From JACVRW01 sp035947555 (lineage in GTDB: Bacteria > Actinomycetota > Thermoleophilia > Solirubrobacterales > Thermoleophilaceae), in NCBI GenBank assembly GCA_035947555.1, contig DASZJZ010000251.1, positions 1-5,237 of the forward strand: a stretch of 5,237 nucleotides of DNA, written 5' to 3'. Below the pieces are notes generated by a model that did not search any database, was not told where the DNA came from, and was given only the letters and a program-made list of their open reading frames with translations. Below are positions 1-5,237 of this stretch, piece by piece. The stretch's first letter is position 1. Each line of letters begins with the position of its first letter. A program made the position numbers and the translations under genes.

Positions 1-43
1 GCGCTCCGGCCGTGACCGGGCGGCGGTGACGCGGCCGGAGCGC
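1..43. repeat. Perfect 12-bp inverted repeat at the left edge (arms 1-12 and 32-43)
   Basis: Bases 1-12 (GCGCTCCGGCCG) are the exact reverse complement of bases 32-43, separated by 19 bases. The outer end may continue beyond base 1, which cannot be seen. It lies inside the YfhO-like reading frame, in the basic loop after the helix that follows the GGHPETS motif. High GC content makes chance pairing more likely. No T-run is visible. Confidence 0.6.
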
Positions 44-825
44 CTCCACCGAAGCAGCACGCGGAAGGAAAAGAACACGACCGTGGCTACCAGCACGTGG
101 AAGCTCGTCTCGGGGTGGCCGCCGAAGAACGCCAGCGCCACGAGGCCGGCGAGCCCGGCGGCGGGCAGCAACGCGGGACGGCGGACGATCAGCTCGGTGA
201 GCAGCAGGAGCCACGGGAGCAGCGGGAAGATGTTGGTGAGCGGCCAGGCCAGCCAGACGACGAAGAAGGTGCCGAAGGCGAAGACCAGCCCAGCCAGGAG
301 CGCGCCGCCGAAGCGCATGCCCAGCGCCCGCCCGAGCAGGAACGTCCCCAGCGCGGCGACGAAGAGCTTGAGGATCGCCATCACCGCGAGCGACTTCCAG
401 AACGGCAGCACGAACGCCGGCCAGGTGAAGGGCGAGAAGATCGCCGACTGGGCGTTGGCCAGGAACGGCCGGCCGCCCATCACGTGCGGGTTCCACAGCG
501 GCACGTCCGGCAGGGCGTCCCGCGCGTGCTGGAAGAACGGGTGGAAGACCGTGACCGCGTCGGCCAGCTCGAAGTTGGCGCCTCCCCACCGCACCTCGGG
601 CGGCGCCGCGGCCGTCCACGGCGCCGTGCTCCACAGCATGTCGGAGCTCGACAGCGTGCGGCCGGGCAGGAGGCCCTGCCCCACGAACACCACCGACACG
701 ACGCCGTAGATGGCGGCCGCGCACAGCACCGGACGGGCCGCCCACCACCTCCACGTCCGGACGAGCCAGTGCGGCGAGTGCCCGGGGCGCGCCACGGCGG
801 GCTCGGTCACCGCGGCCGGCTCCAT
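1..825 (-). CDS. YfhO-family polytopic membrane protein (GT-C-like), N-terminal 275 residues, cut by left edge
   Basis: The minus frame from the ATG at 825 stays open to base 1 (275 codons), so the C-terminus is outside the window; YfhO-like proteins are usually far longer. Residues 1-32 form a cytoplasmic tail and about 33-53 the first membrane helix. A long non-cytoplasmic loop follows, with acidic D62 and the family-typical stretch PLWNPHVMGGRPF (109-121) followed by LANAQSAIFSPF. Hydrophobic helices follow at about 135-165, 173-194, 197-213 and 219-234, then GGHPETSFHVL (235-245), a strong YfhO-like signature, and a further helix to about 258. A basic cytoplasmic loop (RWRRSGR) closes the visible part. 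YfhO relatives are thought to act in glycosylation of lipid-linked or wall polymers, so use of a polyprenyl-phosphate sugar is my inference. The start lies 5 bases after the GT2 stop, with no clear Shine-Dalgarno site, suggesting translational coupling. Family call is firm; substrate unknown. Confidence 0.85.
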   Translation of the reverse strand, partial: MEPAAVTEPAVARPGHSPHWLVRTWRWWAARPVLCAAAIYGVVSVVFVGQGLLPGRTLSSSDMLWSTAPWTAAAPPEVRWGGANFELADAVTVFHPFFQHARDALPDVPLWNPHVMGGRPFLANAQSAIFSPFTWPAFVLPFWKSLAVMAILKLFVAALGTFLLGRALGMRFGGALLAGLVFAFGTFFVVWLAWPLTNIFPLLPWLLLLTELIVRRPALLPAAGLAGLVALAFFGGHPETSFHVLVATVVFFSFRVLLRWRRSGRVTAARSRPER

Positions 826-830
826 CGGCG

Positions 831-1610
831 TCAGGCGCGCGACTCTGGGGAATCGGCCACGGCCTCGGCGGCCACCGGACCGTGCGCGCGGGCCTGACCG
901 CGCACGTTGCGGCGAGCGACGAGCAGCTCACGGACGGCGGGACCGAGGGTGCGCAGGATCGACAGCTTGGACTCCTCGCGGTTGATCCAGACGATCCCGA
1001 CCTCGCGCACGCGGTAGCCCAGGCGCCGCGCCATCGCCAGCGCCTCGGCGTCGAACGCCCAGCCGTCGAGCCGCCCGCGCGAGAAGACGGCCTGCGCCGC
1101 CACGCCGCGCCAGAGCTTGAAGCCGCAGTACACGTCGCGGGTGGGCTCGGCGAGCAGGAGCCGGGTCAGGGCGATGAAGGGCCAGCCGACGAGCCGCCGC
1201 CGCAGCGGCTGGGTGCGGCCGACGTCTGCACCGGCGGCGAGGCGCGAGCCCACGGCCACGTCGGCGTGCTCGATTGCGGCCAGCATCCGGGGCAGGGACT
1301 CGAGCGAGGGCGAGCAGTCGGCGTCGCAGAGCAGGCGGAGCTGTCCGGAGGCCTCGAGCATCCCGCGCCGGACGGAGTAGCCCTTCCCGCGGTTCACGTC
1401 GTTCTTCAGGACCCGCACCGGCCCGCCGGAGGCCTCCGCGCGCTGGACGGTCGCGTCCGTGGACGCATTGTCGACCACCAGGATCTCGTAGGGCCGGCCG
1501 CTTTCGTCCAGGTGCTCGCGCAGCGCCACGAGGGTGCCTGCGATGGCCTGCTCCTCGTTGTAGGCCGGCACGATCACCGACATCCACGGCTGGCGCATCC
1601 GCGTGAACAT
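831..1610 (-). CDS. GT2 glycosyltransferase, polyprenyl-phosphate sugar synthase type (paralogue 2)
   Basis: A 259-residue cytoplasmic GT-A fold enzyme. The N-terminus shows SVIVPAYNEE (11-20) and VVDNASTDAT (45-54), the nucleotide-binding strands. Then come NRGKGYSVRRGML (73-85) and the metal-binding DAD (96-98). The C-terminal half has DVYCGFKLW (159-167) and GWAFDAEAL (183-191), followed by the REVGIVW strand. The CGFK and FDAE blocks are typical of Alg5-like dolichyl-phosphate glucosyltransferases and bacterial polyprenyl-phosphate sugar synthases, which move a sugar from a nucleotide donor to a lipid phosphate. Family members with this length lack C-terminal membrane helices, as here. 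The usual VDDGS is VDNAS, a common GT2 variant. I chose the ATG at 1610 because it lies 10 bases past the upstream stop and gives a normal short leader; a GTG at 1661 would add 17 residues and overlap the upstream gene, and an ATG at 1598 is also possible. The sugar is unknown. Confidence 0.9.
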   Translation of the reverse strand: MFTRMRQPWMSVIVPAYNEEQAIAGTLVALREHLDESGRPYEILVVDNASTDATVQRAEASGGPVRVLKNDVNRGKGYSVRRGMLEASGQLRLLCDADCSPSLESLPRMLAAIEHADVAVGSRLAAGADVGRTQPLRRRLVGWPFIALTRLLLAEPTRDVYCGFKLWRGVAAQAVFSRGRLDGWAFDAEALAMARRLGYRVREVGIVWINREESKLSILRTLGPAVRELLVARRNVRGQARAHGPVAAEAVADSPESRA

Positions 1611-1620
1611 AGCGCGGGGC

Positions 1621-3243
1621 TCAGCCGCCGGGGGGCGCGAGACGGTACAGCAGGACACCACCGGTTTCGACCGGCGGCCCCGCGAGGCTGCGGAACACCC
1701 GCCTGCCGGGCTCCGGGTGCTCGCGCTCGACCACCAGGACGGTCACTCCCTTGTCGTCGACGAAGCGGCGCAGCTCGGGCACGGACGGGACGCTCTCCTC
1801 GCCGAGCGGCACCCCGAGCAGCTCCCTCCAGGCGGCGTACCGCATGTAGCTCTCAGGGAACGCCCCGACGTAGCCGGCGGCAAGCCGGAAGGAGAAGTCG
1901 GCCTGCACCTGCCAGTGCATGTTGCGTCCCCAGGTGGGGACGGTCAGCACGGTGTCCTCCTCGCTCAGGCGGCTCTCGTACCCGCCGTCGGCGAAGAAGG
2001 GCACCTCGTCGAGCCGGGTGTGCCAGTCGTCGTTGCCGACCGCGGGCAGCAGGCAGGCGACCGCGACGAGCGCGAGCGCCCAGCGCCCGCGGGTGGGCCT
2101 GCGGGCGAGCCAGATGGCCGCGGCCACCCCGGCCGCCAGGAAGGCGAACGCGGGAAAGCGCAGGGGGATGGCGTAGCGGAGCAGCGGCAGGCCGTCGAAC
2201 GCCAGCCACGGCATGGGGATGCCGGTGTCGGTCCCGCCGACGTGCAGGTAGGTGCCGAGGGCCGCCACCGCGGGCACCGCGAAGGCGACGAGCACGAGGA
2301 GCGCGCGGCGGTCGCGCCGGTAGCGCACGGCGAAGGCCGCCAGCAGGGCCAGCAGGGGCAGCCCGAGGTAGGCGGCCCCGGTCGCCCAGCTCGGCTGCGT
2401 GGCCCCCACCCGCTCCGGCGCGGCGGCCACCAACCCGCCGGGCACGGCGAAGGAGAGCAGGTCGGCGGGGAAGTCGGCCAGCGCCTGCTCGGGCAGCGTG
2501 CGGTCGCGGAAGAAGACGTTGTAGAGCAGCGGGCTGGCGAGCAGCGCGGTGCCGGCGAGGGCCACGCCGCACAGCAGGGCCGTGCGCCGCAGCCGCTCGC
2601 GCAGCTCGCCGTAGAGGCCGTAGGCGGCGAGCATGACGAGCGCGCCGAACAGCACGCCGGTCGCGAGGATCTCCGTGGAGGTGAGGATCTGGACGGTGAG
2701 GGTCGCGGTGAGCGCAAGCGCGAAGCGCCGGTCGGAGATCGAGCCCTGCGCGTGGCGGAGCACGAGCAAGGTCATGACCGGCACGAGCGCGATCAGGGCG
2801 AGCTGCGGAGCGCCCCGCAGCTGGTACAGCATGTAGGGCGAGAAGCCGAACAGGTAGCCGCCGAGGAGCGAGGCGGGGACCGATCCCGTGACGTGCCGGC
2901 AGAGCAGGAACGCCGTCCACGCGCTCAGGACCGGCGCGGCGAAGGAGATCAGGTTGAACGTGGCGACGGAGCCGAGCGTGAGCGTGACGGGCGCCAGGAC
3001 GAGGCTCGGCCCCGGCATCGACGTGACCCAGGCGAGGTTGTAGCCGTCCGGGACGAAGATCAGGTCTGTGTAGAAGGGGTCGAGGCCGTTCAGCACCGCG
3101 TGCGGCCACCAGGCGAAGAACCACAGGTAGGCGCTCGGGTCGAGGTCGTTCGCGGCGAGGATCTTCGAACCGGGGTCGTCGAGCACCCATGGGCCCCAGA
3201 ACAGCAGCGCGAGCGCCCCGTACAGGACCGGCGGCCAGGCCAC
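1621..3243 (-). CDS. GT-C-like polytopic membrane protein, putative lipid-linked-sugar glycosyltransferase
   Basis: A 540-residue protein starting at GTG 3243. An in-frame TAG three codons upstream (3250-3252), with no other start between, fixes this start. A first helix (about 4-21) is followed by an outer loop with NDLDPSAYLW (32-41), WWPHAVLNGLDPFYTD (45-60) and FVPDGYNLAW (63-72), then roughly ten more hydrophobic segments up to about 403, with GGYLFGFSPYML at 128-139. Residues 404-540 form a soluble domain containing TVPTWGRNMHWQVQ (31-44 of that domain) and an aromatic, glycine-rich RLAAGYVG. Topology and the acidic first outer loop (D33/D35) match GT-C glycosyltransferases, where such a loop carries the catalytic acid and the donor is a polyprenyl-phosphate sugar. 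I recognise the protein type from actinobacterial genomes but know of no characterised member, so the function is inferred. It lies between two GT2 enzymes that could make its donor. The start codon follows a hairpin by 3 bases. Confidence 0.85.
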   Translation of the reverse strand: MAWPPVLYGALALLFWGPWVLDDPGSKILAANDLDPSAYLWFFAWWPHAVLNGLDPFYTDLIFVPDGYNLAWVTSMPGPSLVLAPVTLTLGSVATFNLISFAAPVLSAWTAFLLCRHVTGSVPASLLGGYLFGFSPYMLYQLRGAPQLALIALVPVMTLLVLRHAQGSISDRRFALALTATLTVQILTSTEILATGVLFGALVMLAAYGLYGELRERLRRTALLCGVALAGTALLASPLLYNVFFRDRTLPEQALADFPADLLSFAVPGGLVAAAPERVGATQPSWATGAAYLGLPLLALLAAFAVRYRRDRRALLVLVAFAVPAVAALGTYLHVGGTDTGIPMPWLAFDGLPLLRYAIPLRFPAFAFLAAGVAAAIWLARRPTRGRWALALVAVACLLPAVGNDDWHTRLDEVPFFADGGYESRLSEEDTVLTVPTWGRNMHWQVQADFSFRLAAGYVGAFPESYMRYAAWRELLGVPLGEESVPSVPELRRFVDDKGVTVLVVEREHPEPGRRVFRSLAGPPVETGGVLLYRLAPPGG

Positions 3244-3246
3244 GCG

Positions 3247-3279
3247 GCTCTAGTGGTCTCCGGAGGCGACCACTAGAGC
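3247..3279. repeat. Perfect 12-bp inverted repeat in the spacer before the GT-C-like gene
   Basis: Arms 3247-3258 and 3268-3279 (GCTCTAGTGGTC and its exact reverse complement) flank a 9-base loop. On the minus-strand transcript the stem ends 3 bases before the GTG start at 3243 and contains both the in-frame TAG and the nearest purine-rich stretch (AGAG) that could serve as a ribosome site. No T-run follows, so it is not a standard intrinsic terminator. It could act as a translation-blocking stem, an RNA-processing site or a T-less terminator. Confidence 0.8.
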
Positions 3280-3303
3280 TCCGACGGCGAGCCGGCGCTC
3301 TAG
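3273..3303 (-). promoter_or_regulatory. Possible competing stem overlapping the GT2 stop codon (attenuator-like)
   Basis: On the minus transcript, bases 3303-3297 (CTAGAGC) can pair with 3279-3273 (GCTCTAG), giving a 7-bp stem with a 17-base loop. The second arm is also part of the 12-bp hairpin at 3247-3279, so the two structures exclude each other. The first arm contains the TAG stop (3302-3300) of the upstream GT2 gene, so a terminating ribosome would cover it and favour the 12-bp hairpin. Pairing is read directly from the sequence; a regulatory role is speculation. Confidence 0.35.
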
Positions 3304-4046
3304 AGGGAGGAGGCGCGCGGGGCGCGGGGGCGGTCGAGCCGCCCGAAGCGGAGCCGGAGCAGGTCCAGCAGCATGCGGGGCGCGTCCTTGCGCGCGCTGA
3401 CCCGCGAGGCCTCGACGTGGCGCCACCGGACCGGCACCTCGGCCACGGTCCAGCCGAGCCGGCGGGCTCGCACGAGCACCTCGGCGTCGAAGCCGAAGCG
3501 CTCGGTGCGCAGCGGGGTGAAGCAGGCAATGGCCGCCTCGGCCCCGAACACCTTCAACCCGCACTGCGAGTCCTGGATGCCCGGCAGGGCGAGCAGCTGC
3601 AACAGGCGGTTGTAGGTCTTGCCGGCCAGCTCGCGAGGGCGGGGCTGGTGGACCTGGATATCGGAGCCGGGCACGTCGCGTGAGGCGATCGCCACCTGGC
3701 AGGCGCCGCCGAGGCGGGCGCGCAGGCGCGGCAGCTCGTCGAGCGGAGTGCTCAGGTCGGCGTCGCTGAAGGCGCGCTGCGTGCCGCTCGCCGTCAGCAT
3801 CCCCTCGCGCACGGCGGCGCCCTTGCCGCGGTTGGCGGGCAGCCGCACCAGGCTGAGCTGCGGCCAGCCGCGCGCCACCTCCTCCACGGCCTCCGCGGTG
3901 CCGTCGCGGCTGCCGTCGTCCACGACGATCACCTCGTAGGGCTCGCCGGCGGCGTCGAAGTGGGCGCGCATCGCGTCGAGGCTGCGCGGCAGGCGAAGCA
4001 CCTCGTTGTACGCGGGCACGACGATGCTGAGCGCCACGGCGGTCAT
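3300..4046 (-). CDS. GT2 glycosyltransferase, dolichyl/polyprenyl-phosphate glucose synthase type (paralogue 1)
   Basis: A 248-residue soluble GT-A enzyme predicted to transfer a sugar from a nucleotide donor to a polyprenyl phosphate on the cytoplasmic face. It shows SIVVPAYNE (7-15), VVDDGSRDGT (41-50), NRGKGAAVREGML (72-84) and FSDADLSTP (93-101) with the metal-binding DAD at 95-97. The second half carries DSQCGLKVF (159-167), RFGFDAEVL (183-191) and AEVPVRW (202-208), the signature of Alg5-like dolichyl-phosphate beta-glucosyltransferases. No C-terminal membrane helices are present, unlike GtrB-type enzymes. The ATG at 4046 overlaps the upstream methyltransferase stop as ATGA, a classic sign of translational coupling; it gives the expected short leader, whereas the frame extended to about 4361 is shadow coding. 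It ends at TAG 3300-3302, followed by the hairpin spacer. It resembles the GT2 at 831-1610 block by block, so one probably arose by duplication or the pair makes two carrier-linked sugars. The sugar is not determinable. Confidence 0.92.
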   Translation of the reverse strand: MTAVALSIVVPAYNEVLRLPRSLDAMRAHFDAAGEPYEVIVVDDGSRDGTAEAVEEVARGWPQLSLVRLPANRGKGAAVREGMLTASGTQRAFSDADLSTPLDELPRLRARLGGACQVAIASRDVPGSDIQVHQPRPRELAGKTYNRLLQLLALPGIQDSQCGLKVFGAEAAIACFTPLRTERFGFDAEVLVRARRLGWTVAEVPVRWRHVEASRVSARKDAPRMLLDLLRLRFGRLDRPRAPRASSL

Positions 4047-4771
4047 GGCGTTGTGCAGACCATCCCCACCGACACGCCCGCCGGCAGCCGCACGCCGCGC
4101 TCGATCAGCTTCGCCTCGGCCAGCACGGGCAGCTCGAGCGCGCGGCCGAGGGCGGCTGGGGCGAGCGTGAGGTCGGACCGCCCGCGCCCGGGGGCCAGCC
4201 GCCGCACTATGCGCACCACCGCCACGGCCGGCAGCAGGACGCTGAAGAAGTACGAGCGCACCAGCGGGCGCCAGCCCGCCTCGGCGACCCTCCTCTGCAG
4301 GCGCCGGAGCGTGTAGCGGCGGCGGTGGTGCATGGAGACGTCGTGCTCGCTCCACAGCCACGAGTAGGCGGGGACGGTCAGGACCAGGCGGGCGCCGGTC
4401 CCCGCGACCCGCCGGAGCTCGGCGAGGGCGCTGCGGTCGTCGTCGAGGTGCTCGATCACGTCGGTGGCCAGGATCAGGCCGAACCGCCCGTCGTCATAAG
4501 GCAGCTCGTCGAGCGGCGCGAGCCGGACGCCTTCGAGCCCGCGCCGCCGGCAGAAGGCCACGGCGTCCTCGGAGGCGTCCACGCCCTCCGCTTCTCCGAG
4601 CCGCCCGAACTCGACCAGGTTGCGGCCCGTGCCGCAGCCGGCATCGAGGATGCGCGGCGAGGGCGGCAGCCCGGCCCGGCGCAGCAGGCTCCAGATGACG
4701 GCGCGGCGGGCGCGGAACCACCAGTGGCGGTCCTCCAGCTCGTAGAGCTCGCGGTAGCGCCATTCGTCCAA
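4043..4771 (-). CDS. Class I SAM-dependent methyltransferase (Methyltransf_11-like)
   Basis: A 242-residue protein. The N-terminal ELYELEDRHWWFRARR (8-23) is a block I associate with methyltransferases found in glycan clusters. SAM-binding motif I is ILDAGCGTGRN (41-51), the acidic end of the next strand is EGVDAS with D65, and the motif-IV region reads ATDVIEHLDDD (102-112), followed by LVLTVPAY (129-136). The C-terminal part has HHRRRYTLRRL (148-158) and a hydrophobic stretch YFFSVLLPAVAVVRI (174-188) that could touch the membrane. The acceptor is unknown; a sugar, polyprenyl-linked intermediate or quinone-like lipid is possible, and glycan context favours the first two. The start is TTG 4771, the only upstream start in this frame; no Shine-Dalgarno site precedes it. 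An ATG at 4784 is in another frame but would join this one if the adjacent run of six C (coding strand) had five. It lies 22 bases after the preceding methyltransferase gene and overlaps the next by 4 bases. Confidence 0.9.
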   Translation of the reverse strand: MDEWRYRELYELEDRHWWFRARRAVIWSLLRRAGLPPSPRILDAGCGTGRNLVEFGRLGEAEGVDASEDAVAFCRRRGLEGVRLAPLDELPYDDGRFGLILATDVIEHLDDDRSALAELRRVAGTGARLVLTVPAYSWLWSEHDVSMHHRRRYTLRRLQRRVAEAGWRPLVRSYFFSVLLPAVAVVRIVRRLAPGRGRSDLTLAPAALGRALELPVLAEAKLIERGVRLPAGVSVGMVCTTP

Positions 4772-4793
4772 GGGGGGAGAACATACCGGTGGC

Positions 4794-5237
4794 TCAGTAG
4801 GGCCAGGGGTCCCCGTCCGGCAGTCCGAGCACCCGGGCGACGGGGCGAAGGCGAGCCACGAGGGCGACCTTGATGAGGCCGTTGCGGACGAACCAGGGCA
4901 CTTCGAGGAGCTGGCGAGCGGCGTTGCGGAGGCGGTTGGGGCCGTCGAGTGGCTCGCGGCGGTACTCGGCGAGCGAGCGAGTGCGGCCGAGGTAGCGCCA
5001 GCTCGGCGAGAGGAAGAGCACGCGCAGCTGGGCGAGCATGACGCCGACGGCGTTGTAGGCGTCGTGCACGAGCATCGTCCCGCCCGGGGCGACCCGCGCG
5101 CCCCAGCGCTCGATGTCCGCCCGGGCCGGGCGGTAGCGATGGGCGCCGTCCACGTAGAGAAGGGCCACGTCGCCGTCCACCTCGGAGAGAGCGTCGTGGG
5201 ATGCCCGGCGCACGTGGCGCACGGCGCCCTCCAGACC
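4794..5237 (-). CDS. SAM-dependent methyltransferase, Methyltransf_24-like, C-terminal 147 residues, cut by right edge
   Basis: The frame is open from base 5237 to the TGA at 4794-4796, so the N-terminus with the glycine-rich SAM-binding motif is outside the window. The GTG at 5222 is therefore probably not the true start. The visible part has VALLYVDGAHRYRPARADIERW, where the VDGAHRY core matches the (I/V)DGxHxY motif of Methyltransf_24-type enzymes, then a strand ending in APGGTMLVHDAYNAVGVM; the HDA block is also typical of the family and often binds metal or substrate. A basic, arginine-rich tail follows, including a hydrophobic segment (VPWFVRNGLIKVALVARL), and the protein ends DPWPY. 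Such enzymes methylate sugars, including macrocin- and cephalosporin-type relatives, but the acceptor here is unknown. It is the first visible gene of the minus-strand run, 22 bases ahead of the second methyltransferase. Confidence 0.82.
   Translation of the reverse strand, partial: GLEGAVRHVRRASHDALSEVDGDVALLYVDGAHRYRPARADIERWGARVAPGGTMLVHDAYNAVGVMLAQLRVLFLSPSWRYLGRTRSLAEYRREPLDGPNRLRNAARQLLEVPWFVRNGLIKVALVARLRPVARVLGLPDGDPWPY

Noticed and set aside
26..897. Plus-strand open frames opposite the YfhO-like gene
   Set aside because: Charged low-complexity translations with no motif; the minus frame carries a clear family signature across the whole stretch.
882..2636. 584-codon open frame on the plus strand
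   Set aside because: It crosses two minus-strand genes and becomes arginine/alanine/proline low-complexity; no recognisable motif.
1603..3276. 557-codon open frame on the plus strand opposite the GT-C-like gene
   Set aside because: Translation is rich in R, G, E, H and Q without domains or membrane helices, typical of antisense frames in high-GC DNA. The opposite strand encodes a coherent membrane protein.
3247..3279. Inverted repeat as a standard Rho-independent terminator
   Set aside because: The stem is good, but no T-run follows on either strand and the next gene starts 3 bases later, so I left it as a repeat with possible regulatory role.
4047..4361. N-terminal extension of the 3300-4046 GT2 gene
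   Set aside because: The added residues are arginine-rich shadow coding of the methyltransferase, while the ATG at 4046 overlaps its stop as ATGA and gives a normal GT2 N-terminus.
4325..4873. 182-codon plus-strand open frame across the two methyltransferase genes
   Set aside because: It spans the junction of two well-supported minus-strand genes and has no recognisable domain.
1..5237. CRISPR array, tRNA, rRNA, insertion sequence or defence genes
   Set aside because: No regularly spaced repeats, cloverleaf sequences, transposase motifs or nuclease motifs were seen; the window is filled by six glycan-type genes.

Overview
The window is very GC-rich (well over 65% by eye). All coding sequence I can support lies on the minus strand, packed head to tail. 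No rRNA, tRNA, CRISPR array or insertion sequence was seen. The base composition, GTG/TTG starts, lack of clear Shine-Dalgarno sites and protein styles point to a high-GC actinobacterium. A Thermoleophilia-like lineage is possible, but that is only an impression.

In the direction of transcription (right to left) there are six genes. (1) The C-terminal part of a Methyltransf_24-type SAM methyltransferase, cut by the right edge. (2) A second class I SAM methyltransferase with an unusual TTG start. (3) A GT2 glycosyltransferase of the dolichyl/polyprenyl-phosphate sugar synthase type, joined to gene 2 by a 4-base ATGA overlap. (4) A 540-residue polytopic membrane protein resembling GT-C glycosyltransferases. 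(5) A second, paralogous GT2 enzyme. (6) The N-terminal 275 residues of a YfhO-family membrane protein, cut by the left edge. Junctions are -4, 5, 10, 22 and 56 bases, so this is almost certainly one operon whose promoter and ends lie outside the window.

The genes read as a surface-glycan or glycolipid module. The two cytoplasmic GT2 enzymes would load sugars onto a polyprenyl phosphate carrier. The two GT-C/YfhO-like membrane proteins would transfer those sugars on the outer face of the membrane. The methyltransferases could methylate sugars or another intermediate. No substrate can be read from the sequence.

The only sizeable spacer, between genes 3 and 4, holds a perfect 12-bp inverted repeat directly in front of the GTG start. 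It also holds a competing 7-bp stem that includes the upstream stop codon, an attenuator-like layout. A second perfect 12-bp inverted repeat lies at the left edge inside gene 6. The TTG start of gene 2 lies beside a run of six G (C on the coding strand), where a one-base change would put an upstream ATG in frame.
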